DNA of 64,000 nt from Bradyrhizobium sp. CCGB01 (GCF_024199795.1 NZ_JANADK010000001.1:1984001-2048000); one strand, 5' to 3'. Numbered from the stretch's first letter, positions 39,077-49,716 are shown. The notes: a model not told the origin generated them from the letters alone. Made by a program: numbers and translations.

Positions 39077-40561
39077 GTGAAACACAGGTTGTTGGGCCGG
39101 CAAAGCAAACCGGACAGCGTTATTTCTATGGACAAACGAGTCGAAAAAACACCGTTAGATTTCCAGCATAAACTGACCACACGCAGGGAATACCATCTAC
39201 TCGCGGTCGAACTCTCCGAACTTGCGAAGCTCGCATGGCCGATGGTGCTGACGCAGCTTGGGCAGGTCGCGATGATGACGACCGACCTTGCCTTGATCGG
39301 GCGCATCGGACCTGATGCCCTCGCTGCGGCAGCGCTGGGTGCGTCGATCTATCTTATTGGCTTCACTCTCGGCGTTGGTATGCTGGCGCCGATCGCGCCC
39401 CTGGCAGCCCAGGCGTTCGGGGCGCAGAACCTTGCCGCGGTAAGACGCACGCTGCGCATGGGACTCTGGGCCGCGCTGCTGCTATCGCTTCCCATCGTGG
39501 CGTTTGCCCTGCACGGACAGCATATTTTGCTCGCTTTCGGCGAGGCACCCGACGTGGCGCGGCTCGCGCAGCAATACCTCTTCGGATTAGCTTTCGGAGC
39601 GCTGCCAGCACTTTTGTTTCAGGGTTTCCGCAACTTCATGGCCGCGGTCCACCGACCGCAGCCGGCTTTGTGGATTACGCTTGGGGCCATCCCCGTCAAT
39701 GCCCTTGTGGCTTATGTCTTGATCTATGGGAAGATGAGCCTGCCGCCGCTTGGGCTATTCGGTGCCGGCCTTGCGAGCTCCTTCGTGAACTTAACGATGT
39801 TCCTCGCCGTTTTGTGCTTCGCCACAATGTGCCGCCCATTCCGTGACTATCATGCGCTTGCGCAACTGTGCCATTTCGATCGGCTCATTATGCGACGGTT
39901 GATCGTGACCGGGCTTCCGATCTCGCTTATTGTTTTGCTGGAATATGGATTGTTTTCGGCTGCGGGGCTATTGGCAGGCCTGGTCAGCATCAGCGCACTC
40001 ACTGCCCATCAGATCGCATTTCAGATCGACTTGATGCTGTATGTAGTTCCCTTAGGCATCAGCACGGCGGCGGCCGTGCGCGTCGGTCATGCAGTCGGTC
40101 GTGGTGACGGTCCCGGCGTCAAAAGGGCAGGGCTGATCGCTCTACTGCTGGGCATTCTGGCTGCTGCGATACTCACGATCGCGGTCGTAGCGATGCGCTT
40201 TGAAATCGCCGGCCTGTTTCTGGACCAAACGACTATCGATGCGAGTGCGACCACAGAGCTAGCGGCTAATCTACTTTTGATCGGCGGGAGCTTCTTTATC
40301 AGTGACGCCGCGCAACACATTGCGGCGGGCGGTCTGCGCGGACTGAAGGACACCCGCGTCCCGCTTCTGTTCGGTTGCATAGCCAATTGGCCGATCGGCT
40401 TCACCCTTAGCTACGTGCTTGGCTTAAAGATTGGGCTTGGTGCCATTGGTATCTGGATTGGATTATCGATTGGGACCACCGTCTACGCCGGCCTTCTCGT
40501 TCTGCGTTTTCTGCTGCTCGCGAGCAGGTTTGCCGTTCAGAGGTGTCCGTCAATCTCGTAA
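39077..40561 (+). CDS. MATE-family efflux transporter (NorM-like)
   Basis: A 494-residue protein (477 if begun at the ATG at 39128) with about twelve hydrophobic segments arranged as two six-helix halves, typical of MATE antiporters: PMVLTQLGQVAMMTTDLALIGRIG opens helix 1, and the second half starts near TGLPISLIVLLEYGLFS. MATE pumps export cationic drugs or plant phenolics using a proton or sodium gradient in the inner membrane. On a symbiosis island a role against plant antimicrobials is plausible. The start is uncertain: the GTG at 39077 has a GGAGG somewhat far upstream, the ATG at 39128 has none. No lesion seen; it stands alone between gene-poor stretches. Confidence 0.88.
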   Translation: MKHRLLGRQSKPDSVISMDKRVEKTPLDFQHKLTTRREYHLLAVELSELAKLAWPMVLTQLGQVAMMTTDLALIGRIGPDALAAAALGASIYLIGFTLGVGMLAPIAPLAAQAFGAQNLAAVRRTLRMGLWAALLLSLPIVAFALHGQHILLAFGEAPDVARLAQQYLFGLAFGALPALLFQGFRNFMAAVHRPQPALWITLGAIPVNALVAYVLIYGKMSLPPLGLFGAGLASSFVNLTMFLAVLCFATMCRPFRDYHALAQLCHFDRLIMRRLIVTGLPISLIVLLEYGLFSAAGLLAGLVSISALTAHQIAFQIDLMLYVVPLGISTAAAVRVGHAVGRGDGPGVKRAGLIALLLGILAAAILTIAVVAMRFEIAGLFLDQTTIDASATTELAANLLLIGGSFFISDAAQHIAAGGLRGLKDTRVPLLFGCIANWPIGFTLSYVLGLKIGLGAIGIWIGLSIGTTVYAGLLVLRFLLLASRFAVQRCPSIS

Positions 40562-41209
40562 GTCAGGCTGTTGGCCAGCCAGAATTCCTGGAACAGTCAG
40601 ATTAGCTCATGCCCTTACTAAGCGAGCCTGCCGGTTCGAAAGATCATGCTAGTATCGGCTTGTCTTATCCATTTGGTCCAGCATTTATCGCGGCATCGAA
40701 CCCATTCATTATACATTTGGCCGACAAATCAGGCAATGGCGCTCGAAAAAACTAAGCCGCCCTTCCGGCCAGATCGTTTTGGCTCCAGGGAGCGGAAGCG
40801 ACCGAGTGCCGCCGTCTCTCCGCTATGGGCATCTGATCTCTTGCGGTCAATCTCGCCTGAAGCGCTTTATTCCCGATTCGGTCGGCGGCCGCGCCGTTGA
40901 CCAAACCGGGAGGCGACAGCATTCCGGACGGCAGTGCGCCGCGAATGCGGCATTCGAACCATGCAAAATGCCTGAGACAAGCATTGTCGGGAAAAGAAGC
41001 CGAGACCTCCATGTCCCACCAGTCTCAGAGCGCCGATTGCGCAGCGACCGGCATTCCCGGCATTTGAGAAGCTTTGTCTATGTCCTCGTATGCGCCGGGC
41101 TCGAGCGCCTGCCGTATGCCGGATACGAGAGTAAGCGCTCAGCCAATACCCTGGCTCCGGCATTGAGTTAGATGTGCGAGGAAGCTCCGGCTTGAATGGA
41201 GGCTTGGGG
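40562..41209. other. Gap without a recognisable gene
   Basis: About 650 bases. Frames at 40752-41012 (minus) and 40779-41171 (plus) overlap and have no recognisable motif. Possibly the decayed flank of the IS66 element that follows. Confidence 0.3.
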
Positions 41210-43300
41210 CGGGATTGGTCGGCAAAAGATGCCTATTTGGACAGCTCAACAGTTAGGCCTGGAGCAGTCAGCCGGCTTGAAGTGCTTGATGGATCGTCCG
41301 AGCGTCGCGTGTGGTCAGGCCGAGCGGGCTTGGATCGTCGCCGAAAGTCTTCTGCCCGGCGCTCAGGTGGCGGAGGTGGCACGCAAGCACGGAGCGACGC
41401 GCTCGCAAATTTACGATTGGCGACGGCGCTTCCGACAGCGCGGCGAATTACCGTCGCGCGAGGCTCCGCAGCCGCCGTTCACGCCGATGGTCGTGGAGGG
41501 GGCGTTAGAGGAGCGTCACGCTCCGGCAGTCAAGCTCGAGATCGCGATTGGTGACGCCGTGCGGACGGACGGGCGATAGATGGGGAGCAGCTGTCTCGAT
41601 TGACCCGCGCGGTGCGGGCGTCACGATGATTGTCCCCGGCTCCCAACTGAAGATTTGCATCGCGACGCGGCCCGTCGACGGCTCGATGGGCTTGCTGCGA
41701 AGGTGCAGGAGATGCTGGTCTCGATCCGTTCAGCGGTGCAGCCGGCGTGTTCCGGTCGAAACGGGCGGACCGGATCAAGATGGTGTGGGATCGAACGGGC
41801 CTGATGCTGGTGCACAAACGCCTCGAGGGTTGCAAGTTCGTGTGGCCAAAGATTGCGGGCGGCGTGATGCGGATATCGCCGGCGATGTTCGCCGCGCTGT
41901 TTAATGCCTGGATTGGCGGTTGATCCGCCCGGAGGAAGCGCGGCGATCCACAGATCGCTGGCTAAGTGCGGCAGAATGACTCTGTGCCGAGTTGGGCATG
42001 CCGCCGGCGGCGCAGATGGGCTCGACATGGCGCATGAGCACCGCGACGCTTCGCGACGAGAATGAACAGCTGCGGGCGCCTTTAGCGCAAACGCAGGCAG
42101 CATTGAGCGAACATCAAGCGGCGCTGGCAAAGTCGGGAGAAGCGCGACGCCCGTTGGAGGTCATTCTCGGCGAGCTACACCGAGAGAAGTTCGGAGAGAA
42201 TTCCGAGAAGCTGCGGCCAAATCAAGTATCATTTGCCGCTCGAAGACGTGGAGATCGCGCAAGGCGTCCTGGACGCGGCCCCAGGAGAAGGCTGCGCCGG
42301 TCATCACGGGCCGATCGCTTTCTGGATCGGATCAGGACCGCCATCGCAATCGGGGCTGCTTGCCCGCCCATTTTGCCTCGGGTGGAGCGGATCCTCGAGC
42401 CTGCGAGCATGTTCTGTCCGTGCGGTTGCGGCGCGATGACGAAGACCGGCGAGGACGTCAGCAAGTGCCATGACGTGATCGCGGCAGAATGGCGCGTGCT
42501 GGTCACGCGCCGCCCGAAATACATCTGCCGCCGCTGCTCCGGCCCTGTCGTGCAGGCGCAAGCGCCGGAGCATGTCGTGCCTGGCGGACTACCGACCGCA
42601 GCGGCGATTGCGCAGGTGATCGTCCCAAGATTGCGACCATAAGCGTTTTACCGTCAGGACGGAGATCGATGCGCGCCAGGGGATCCGGCTTGATCGGGCG
42701 ACACTGGGCAACTGGTCAGGCCGCGCCTGCCCCCATCTGCAACCCGTTGCCGATCGCATGCGGCGCCATCTGGCAGCGGCGGATCGCCTGTTCATGGATG
42801 AAACTACGGCGCCGGTGCTCGATCCCGGGCGTGGTCAATACGGCACCGAAGCCATGGCACGCGGTTCATCGCGGGACATTAGGCTGGCCGCACGCAAGAA
42901 ACACTCGCTGCCCTCGTCGAGGCGTTGAATCCGTGGTTCGAGAAACAGCTGTCGATGATCTCCAGCGGCTCGACGCTCGCTGATGACATCCGCTACGCGC
43001 TCAATCATTGGCAAGGGCTGACGCGCTTCCTCGATGACGGGCGGCTCGAGCTCGACACCAATCCGGTTGAAAACGCGATCCGGCCGATCTGCTTGACCAG
43101 AAAAACGTACTCTTTGCTGGTCATGAGGTCGGGGCCGAAAACTGGGCCTTGCTCGCATCCATCGCGGCAACCTGTAAGCTCAACGACGTCAACCCGGTCG
43201 CCTACATCGCCGTACGCTCACGGCGATCATCGCCAGCCACCCCAAAGCAAAATCGACGACTCAATGCCATGGCGGTCCCGCAAAACGTCAAGCCAGCATC
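41210..43300 (+). mobile_element. Decayed IS66-family element (tnpA, tnpB, tnpC relics)
   Basis: The three IS66 genes occur in their normal order. TnpA relic: about 41290-41579 (RAWIVAESLLPGAQVAEVARKHG, YDWRRRFRQRG). TnpB relic: about 41620-41925, in several frames (MIVPGSQLKICIATRPVD; DRIKMVWDRTGLMLVHKRLEG; PKIAGGVMRISPAMFAALF). TnpC relic: about 41990-43300, starting with LRDENEQLRAPLAQTQAAL, zinc-like CPCGCGAMTKTGED and YICRRCSGPVVQAQAPEHV, then a large internal deletion, then the C-terminal end ADDIRYALNHWQGLTRFLDDGRLELDTNPVENAIRP and a frame change into GAENWALLASIAATCKLNDVNPVAY. Terminal repeats were not located. It is non-functional. Confidence 0.85.
41247..41579 (+). pseudogene. IS66 TnpA (OrfA)-like protein
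   Basis: The only part of the IS66 relic still open as one frame. It carries the TnpA helix-turn-helix (GAQVAEVARKHGATRSQIYDWRRRF) and the C-terminal hydrophobic strand. Since tnpB and tnpC are broken the element cannot move on its own. Confidence 0.6.
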
Positions 43301-43701
43301 AATAGGGTGGCAGCTAAGCGCTTACATACAAATTAGGTCGCTCTCACACAATCGCGCCCAGAGTGCGCCAATGTCCTTGGCAAGCTCCGCTTCCATCCAT
43401 GTCTGTTAGTCTGGTCTCCGCGTCGCATCAGCGGCAATCACGAGCGTGGGTCGCCACAATACTGGTCGTCGACTGTTGGCAGCTGCCTACCCGCGCGCGG
43501 TCTATCTCTGGTATGAGCATTACCGCGAGAGCGGCGCTGACACGTTGGCGATCATCGATCTCTTCCAAAGCGAGTCTGGAATCGCATCCCGGACGTGCTA
43601 GGTCAGATCATCGACCTGACGGCACGGCAGATTTGCACTACCTAAGCGGCCGGTCCACAATCCAAGGCCGACTTCAAGCCGAACGCTCGCCGTCTCTGTC
43701 A
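43301..43701. other. Gap without a recognisable gene
   Basis: About 400 bases between the IS66 relic and the oleate hydratase stop codon. No gene, repeat or terminator was recognised. Confidence 0.3.
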
Positions 43702-45465
43702 TCAATTAGAGATCACATGATCTTCATCAAACAGTTCTGCTAGTCCGGGAATCTCAACCGCCTGCTGCAATAGTTTGGGGAGGAACGCTGTTTCAACCTG
43801 TATTTCCTTGTTGTCACGCAGTCGAGCAATGGCGGCAATTATCTTGCGAACATCGTAGGTCGAGTTGAAGACCTGTGGCACCCCCCGTTCGATGTTGAGA
43901 AGGGTGTAGGCAGCCTCCATTGCGGTACGAACCGAATACTCGATGGTGAATACACAATCTCGCTCGGCCGACTGGGCAAATTGTCCGATGAATGCGAAAT
44001 TGGCAGCTCCTTTTGGTACAACGTCTGGCCGGTCGCCCGCCTGCCTCGGCATGAAAAGGGAGGTGACGTAGGGCATCATGACAGGGACCGCTTTTGCGCC
44101 GGTCTCGGCAAGTTGCGGTATGTCCGTAATGGGCACACCAAGGTGATAAAGCCATTCCTCCGTAACCTCCGCGCCTGTACAGGCTTGCATCGGTTTCTTG
44201 ACGAAGTCACCGAGCTTATCGACAAAGAGAGAATAGAGCCAGACGATGATTTGGTCTTTTGGCTGACACTTGAAGTGCGGCTGGCGGTTCACGGTCCAAC
44301 TGAGCAGCCAGCTCGAATCCTTCACCGTAACGATGCCTCCCGTGACGACTTTTCCGCTGAACGGATCGCGTTTGGCGACGTTGCGGATATATCTTGGGAT
44401 GCGCGCGTCCAAGGTCGTGATGGTCGCAGATTCCCACTTGGTCGCTTGGATGTTGCCGCAGAAAACCTCCGGGCGTCCGAACGCCGGGCTCTTTGCGGCG
44501 ATACGTCGCCAGAGGTCCCATGCAGGAGCAGGGCCTTCATTGAGCTTTGCCTGGGTTTGATGGTCGCCGATATCAGAATTCTCGGTCAAAGACCCGATCG
44601 TCACAAAGAGGAGATCGTCGGCACAAAGATCGATTCCACCGTTGACACCGTCCCTCTGGTAGTTGATGCGCGTGGCCTGCTTGTATCCGGACCGGATCTC
44701 GAAATCGACGTCGGTGACTTCTACCCTGAATTGAAACATGACGCCCTGCTTGGCCAGCCAGTTGCACAGTGGCAGAACAAGGGATTCATATTGATTATAC
44801 TTGGTAAACTTCAGTGCCCTGAAATCGGGGAGTCCGCCTATGTGATGGATGAATCGATGGAGGTACAGCTTCATTTCCAGCGCGGAATGCCATTCTTCAA
44901 ACGCGAACATTGTGCGCCAGTAAAGCCAGAAATTGCTTCTTAGAAGGGCCTCCCCAAACACTTCGTCGATGCGCTTGTTCTCCATCTGCCGAGGGTCAGC
45001 AAGAAAGATGGCGATCAACTCCCGTTGCGCCTCCCCGGTTAGGTTGAAAAGGCCGTCGGTATGGGCATCCTCCCCCTGCTTCACCGTCGCTCGTTGCAAC
45101 GAGTAGTTCGGATCGTCCTTGTTGAGCCAATAGAACTCATCGAGCACGCTGGCGCCTTTCAATTCCAGGGATGGGATCGACCTGAACAGATCCCATAGAC
45201 ATTCGTAATGGTCTTCCATCTCCCGGCCACCCCGAATGACAAAGCCCTTTTCGGGCTGCTTGATCCCATCGAGCGCGCCGCCCGGCAGCATCAACCGTTC
45301 GAGAATTGTGATTCGGTTGGCGGCCATATGCCCGTCGCGAATGAGAAATGCCGCACCGGCAAGCGCCGCCAGACCAGCACCGATGAACCAAGCAGTCTTC
45401 TTATCGACAGCATCAGGTTTGCGAGGACGGGCAAAGGCTTCGTAGTTTCCACTGCTGTAATACAC
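43702..45465 (-). CDS. ohyA: Oleate hydratase (myosin-cross-reactive antigen family)
   Basis: A 587-residue FAD-dependent fatty-acid hydratase. The GTG at 45465 is chosen over the in-frame ATG at 45492 because a CGGAGG lies nine bases before the GTG and the protein then begins with the family's usual YYSSGNYEAFARPRKP. The FAD motif GAGLAALAGAAFLIRDG, LPGGALDG and the GGREMEDHYECLWDLF substrate region are present, as is the late FIGQFAQSAERDCVFTIEYSVRTAMEAAY helix. The enzyme adds water to the cis-9 double bond of oleic or linoleic acid, giving 10-hydroxy acids. The SDR gene ends 33 bases upstream in the same direction, and an acetoacetate-decarboxylase-family gene lies farther upstream. It appears intact. 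Confidence 0.92.
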   Translation of the reverse strand: MYYSSGNYEAFARPRKPDAVDKKTAWFIGAGLAALAGAAFLIRDGHMAANRITILERLMLPGGALDGIKQPEKGFVIRGGREMEDHYECLWDLFRSIPSLELKGASVLDEFYWLNKDDPNYSLQRATVKQGEDAHTDGLFNLTGEAQRELIAIFLADPRQMENKRIDEVFGEALLRSNFWLYWRTMFAFEEWHSALEMKLYLHRFIHHIGGLPDFRALKFTKYNQYESLVLPLCNWLAKQGVMFQFRVEVTDVDFEIRSGYKQATRINYQRDGVNGGIDLCADDLLFVTIGSLTENSDIGDHQTQAKLNEGPAPAWDLWRRIAAKSPAFGRPEVFCGNIQATKWESATITTLDARIPRYIRNVAKRDPFSGKVVTGGIVTVKDSSWLLSWTVNRQPHFKCQPKDQIIVWLYSLFVDKLGDFVKKPMQACTGAEVTEEWLYHLGVPITDIPQLAETGAKAVPVMMPYVTSLFMPRQAGDRPDVVPKGAANFAFIGQFAQSAERDCVFTIEYSVRTAMEAAYTLLNIERGVPQVFNSTYDVRKIIAAIARLRDNKEIQVETAFLPKLLQQAVEIPGLAELFDEDHVISN

Positions 45466-45497
45466 GGCGTGTTTCCTCCGTTTGGCCAGCATTTATG

Positions 45498-46259
45498 TCA
45501 TGAAAACATTTCCTCCAGCGCAGCCCCTTTATATGGGACGCCGATTGTCAAGCCACCATCGAGGACTATCTCAGCACCGGTCATGTAACTGGACTCGTCG
45601 CTAAGCAGGAATGCGACCGCCTGAGACACTTCCAGCGGCTCGGCTGCTCGTCCCATCGGAATTGGAAAGAGGGCGGGATCCAAGCGCTCGCTCATCGCCG
45701 TGTTGACGAGGCCAGGATGAACTGAGTTGACACGGACGCCGGAAGCTGCGCCCTCCAGCGCGGCAGACTTGGTGATTCCGCGCACGCCGAACTTGGAGGC
45801 CACATAAGCATGAAGGCCAGGGCTGCCTCGCAGTCCCTCGACCGATGAGACGTTGACGATCGAACCACCGCCTGCAAGCCGGATCGCTGGCAGCGCCGCC
45901 TGAATGCCGAGGAATACGCCGGTTAAATTAACTGCCAGGGTCCTGTTCCATAGATCGAGTGGGAACTGCTCGATCGAAGCCCGGCTCGTGACACCAGCAT
46001 TATTGACGAGCCCATGCAAGGTACCGAAGGTGGCCTGTGCTGCCGCGATCACAGTTGCCCAGGATGTCGGCTCGCTAACATCCTGGTGCACGTAGATGGC
46101 GGCATTCCCCAGTTCGGAAGCGAGAGCCTCGCCGTCTTGATCAAGGACATCGGTGACTACGACTCGAGCGCCCTCTGCAACCAGCAAGCGGGCATGGGCC
46201 GCTCCCATACCTCGCGCCGCACCAGTCACCAGAACAACTTTTTCGTTTACACGTCCCAT
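45498..46259 (-). CDS. Short-chain dehydrogenase/reductase beside oleate hydratase
   Basis: A 253-residue classical SDR: TGAARGMGAAHARL cofactor loop at residues 12-25, Asp after the second strand (VVTDVLDQDG), NNAG, SSVEGLRG with catalytic Ser and the YVASK active-site pair, plus the C-terminal SSYMTGAEIVLDGG. Asp at the end of the second strand suggests NAD(H) preference. It overlaps functionally with the next gene, oleate hydratase, transcribed 33 bases later: in the lactobacillar pathway a dehydrogenase (CLA-DH) oxidises the 10-hydroxy acid to the 10-oxo acid. That role here is inference. No lesions. Confidence 0.87.
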   Translation of the reverse strand: MGRVNEKVVLVTGAARGMGAAHARLLVAEGARVVVTDVLDQDGEALASELGNAAIYVHQDVSEPTSWATVIAAAQATFGTLHGLVNNAGVTSRASIEQFPLDLWNRTLAVNLTGVFLGIQAALPAIRLAGGGSIVNVSSVEGLRGSPGLHAYVASKFGVRGITKSAALEGAASGVRVNSVHPGLVNTAMSERLDPALFPIPMGRAAEPLEVSQAVAFLLSDESSYMTGAEIVLDGGLTIGVPYKGAALEEMFS

Positions 46260-46900
46260 GACATAGTCCTCGCCCCGGGGCTATCGATTAAAAGCTGTGG
46301 AGAGGGCGCCGCGCCAAGCCGGCGACACCGGTGAGATACTACTGCAAGTGAGAGTTGGCTCTGCTCCACGCAGTAAGGAGACACAAAGTACATGACGTTC
46401 TCCCGCGGGATAGTTGAAGACAATGCTCGTTACAGCCAGTCGGTAGTCGGCCGGTGGCCACGACGAATTCAGATTCGGCGCGATGCTCCCACCAGTGACA
46501 TGGCAGCCTCGAATAACTTCGGAGTTCTGCCGCAATTGGGATGTCTTTCCCACGCTCTACCACTCTTCTCTTCGTACCATGGTGCGGCGCTGCCCATGAT
46601 CGTGCGACAAACCAGCACCAGCAATGCCCATGCCAGGAGCAGGCAGGGTGGTCTAAATGACTTTGGCCACGACTTGTGGCCGAGTCACAGCGATCAAGTT
46701 GGACATCGTGTCAGATTCCCGACGTTATGGGATCAATCAGACAGGTTGAGAAGGGGGCGACAAGCGAAGCGCAGCTTAGGCAAGCCTCGGTTTGCCCGGA
46801 TTCCAAGCTTCTTTTGAACGAAAGGGGTGATTCCAACTTCTGTCGTCTCAAGTTAACATCGTAGGCTGTTATCGCCAAAGTTCTCTTCAGCGACGGCGGC
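46260..46900. other. Gap without a recognisable gene
   Basis: About 640 bases between the SDR start and the acetoacetate-decarboxylase-family stop, on the minus-strand operon side. Overlapping motif-free frames on both strands. It should hold the promoter of the SDR-ohyA pair. Confidence 0.3.
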
Positions 46901-47659
46901 CTACACGTCCGAAAGGAGATCGATCGCACGGAGCCTGGAATCGTACTCCTCGTACGTTCCAAGGATGATTTGGCCAACCACCAAATTGTGCACGGGATCG
47001 ATGGCTGACGGCGAGTCGTAAGTTAGTGAAATGAGGCCCGTGAATAGCACTTCTTCGCCCGACTCATCTCGTCGAAACGCTCGGTCCGTGCACCACTTTA
47101 CGAGCTGTGTTGCGGCTCCTTTTCCGGATTTGGTAATAGGAGGCAGATGCCGAAGCGAATAGAAGTTGTTGTGCGTCGAATACATCTGTCGTGCAGTTGC
47201 TTTCAGGCGCGTGTCTGGTTGAGCCGTGATGGTTAGGAGACGCTTGCCTGCTGGACGCTCAAGCGTCCCCTGAATTAGGCCACTTTCCCGGGTCAATGCG
47301 ATGTGCGCAAACTTTTTGGGAGCACCGAGCGCCTCGCGTCCGGAGGCGAGGGCCGCATCGTTCGCAGTCACATAGATGTAAGGAATATAGAAGCCAGTCT
47401 CCCCACCGGAATCACGAACTTCGATTCCAGAATACTGCTCCAGATATGGTCCGACAATGCTTGAGCCGTAGCTTGCTATACCTACGACTCCGACCGCGGG
47501 ATCTGCGGCAGGTCTGAGCTGCTTTGGTAATAAAGGCCCTACGTCGCTTGCAATTGTGAAGATGGCTTGCACGGCTTGGCAGCTAAGAAACGCGCTACCA
47601 TGCTCTTCATCCCCATGATAAAGGGGCGCGTCGAACGGAATGCCTCTGATTTCCATCAT
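46901..47659 (-). CDS. Acetoacetate decarboxylase family protein
   Basis: A 252-residue ADC-family protein, full length. The catalytic lysine region EALGAPKKFAHIAL is present (Schiff-base Lys of the family), with the strand pattern GFYIPYIYVTANDAALASGRE before it. An upstream GGAGGG precedes the two adjacent ATGs. True acetoacetate decarboxylases make acetone, but the family also contains CLA-DC of Lactobacillus, which isomerises an oxo fatty acid in the unsaturated-fatty-acid saturation pathway together with a hydratase and an SDR. Because both partner families lie just downstream on the same strand, that isomerase-like role is the better guess. Confidence 0.82.
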   Translation of the reverse strand: MMEIRGIPFDAPLYHGDEEHGSAFLSCQAVQAIFTIASDVGPLLPKQLRPAADPAVGVVGIASYGSSIVGPYLEQYSGIEVRDSGGETGFYIPYIYVTANDAALASGREALGAPKKFAHIALTRESGLIQGTLERPAGKRLLTITAQPDTRLKATARQMYSTHNNFYSLRHLPPITKSGKGAATQLVKWCTDRAFRRDESGEEVLFTGLISLTYDSPSAIDPVHNLVVGQIILGTYEEYDSRLRAIDLLSDV

Positions 47660-48789
47660 AATTTACCCTCCGGTTGAGCATCCTGTGGGCGCTTCGTGAA
47701 AATCGAGAGCACGGCCACTGATGATGCAACAGTTGTGATCGTAGTCGAATCCGTTTGCATAATTTCCGACTACGGAGACACCTGTTCTGCTGTAGCCAAG
47801 AGTTTCATACTCTAGACGCTCACAAGCTGGCGGCGAAGACCGTGCGCAAATGCGATTGCAGCTGCAGAGCAACACACCAACATGCGTCGTTGACCGGGCG
47901 TGTCTCCTTCGAGGCCATGAGCCCGCTCGACATCTGGGAGGAAGGCAGTTGGACCGAATTCAGCGATGTTGTCATAGCGCAGCAAGTTGCGTGCCATCGT
48001 TCGCGATTAAGCGCTTGCCAGCTGGCCCTATCCGGATAGCTTTGGGAGTAGAAAGCTACCTAGGGTTTAAATGTCCAATTACACAAATTGGCGGCGCGGT
48101 CAGAAACCAAATACCTTTGCTACGGCCGATTGGGGCACAGTACGGCTGGAGGTGCTTTCATTGTGGGGAGGCAATCGCTATCGACATCTATGAGCTTACC
48201 GCGCCCATAAATACCAGCTGCTCGCAATACACTTTCATGGCCTCATTCATGAACATGGTGTTATCGTCAGTAGACTCAGGATCGGAAACGGCATTCCGTA
48301 AAGACCGCCGGAAGGCGTGCGCTGGTGGCGCGCCCTCACGCCGCACGCTCATGAAGGCTACGGGGTCCGAAAGTGCAACGACCTAGGATAATCTCGATGT
48401 TCAGGTGTTCTGCGCGGCTGGTCGAACTTGCGCCGTACGCTGCTGAAGCCTTTGAGTAAGGTGGTGCCGCTGGCGCCGGGACCTTAGTGGGTGCCGCCGC
48501 ACTCCGTTGAGGCGTTGCATGAGGCCCTCAGCCGTGGCTACATATGAGATAGTTGAATGCCAAGTCTATCCGGCTTGCAATCTGCATTCGTGACCAGCGA
48601 TTTGAGCGGCGAGCCGACCAAGCCGTTACTAAGAAGCCGAGCAGCGCGAACCACTGTCCTCCGACCAGCGGAGCTCTTGCGAAAGTAAGTCATTCGGCAA
48701 TCCACCATTGAAACGTTGGATCCGATCTCCCATTGAACCGGCCACATTGCATCGAACGGTATCCTTGCGAGCCATTCGGGCGTCATCGA
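47660..48789. other. Long gap without a recognisable gene
   Basis: About 1.1 kb. A few open frames on both strands (47850-48386 plus, 178 codons, is the longest) lack motifs, ribosome-binding sites and natural composition. Promoter of the acetoacetate-decarboxylase-family gene expected at the left end. Likely decayed sequence. Confidence 0.3.
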
Positions 48790-49008
48790 TCAGACTAGCA
48801 GGCTGGTAAAGAATAGCTTCGTGATTTCGGCGGCAGAAGGATCCGTATCATCAGAAGTGGTGACGGTGACAAACTCGTTCCTGCAGTTCCAGCAGCGCCA
48901 AAGATCTTGAACTTCCTGCTCATCTTTGCGTTCATGCCACTCGAGGCAGACCAAGGCAGAACCACATCGAGAGCATCTTTCATGATGTGCTATTGAGGCC
49001 GACGCCAT
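48790..49008 (-). CDS. Small zinc-ribbon protein
   Basis: A 72-residue protein with two CxxC knuckles (Cys12/Cys15 in CSRCG and Cys39/Cys42 in CWNC) separated by an acidic linker, the usual zinc-ribbon spacing, and a C-terminal tail. Small proteins of this kind are frequent in Bradyrhizobium and have no assigned function. It stands alone in a gene-poor stretch. Confidence rests on the paired cysteines and natural composition. Confidence 0.6.
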   Translation of the reverse strand: MASASIAHHERCSRCGSALVCLEWHERKDEQEVQDLWRCWNCRNEFVTVTTSDDTDPSAAEITKLFFTSLLV

Positions 49009-49698
49009 GTTAAGTCATCGCTCCGCTAGTAGCCGCTGGATGAGGTCTCCCCTTCAAGCCTCGTGCCAACTGCGAGAACTTGACCATTTAAGGGAAGTTT
49101 GCCGAGCGAGCGTATCAAGTCCTCCAAACAGTCGGAAGTCGGACAGTCGGCGTAGATCATGTGCCAACAGCTGGGCGAGCCAGTGAGTCCGCGCCGCTCT
49201 GCAGCCGGAGGATGGGCAACCCGCAGGAGCCGTCGCGGGCGACTAAAGCTCCTGGTTCCGCATCATTCAATGGATGAAGAAACACCTCACAAACATCGAC
49301 TTATGCGCGTGACATTAGTATCCCTGAGGTGTGTTGGGTGTGACTCCAGAATCGCTGCCACGGCGATGCTTCCATCAGCGCGATCCCTTTCAGGAAGTGC
49401 GCGTACACGCTGACTGCCACAGTGTAGATCGCGCGGTGGCGTTCGTCTCGCGGCCCAGCTGCTTTGCGGAAGGCGAGGCGATTGATCCACGCAGCGTTGG
49501 TCCAGGAGGCCGACCAGTCTTGGTAGGTGCGGGCGCCGGACCTCTCGAAATACAATTCTCCATCACCCCGGGCTTTCCCACACTTCCGTGGGGCGACCGG
49601 TCAGTTTGCTTGCAGGACGATAAGGCTGACCACCGAAGTTTGCGACTCGTGGCGTGAACTGAATCGCCACAACAGTCAGATCGAATATATTCCGGACT
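49009..49698. other. Gap without a recognisable gene
   Basis: About 690 bases before the LivK-type relic. Overlapping frames on both strands are motif-free. Nothing recognised apart from the expected promoter of the downstream gene. Confidence 0.3.
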
Positions 49699-49716
49699 AT
49701 GAGGGAGAGTGAGCAT

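Noticed and set aside
40752..41171. Weak resemblance to a membrane acyltransferase or GNAT fragment upstream of the IS66 relic
   Set aside because: The resemblance covers only a dozen residues and needs frame changes; not supportable.
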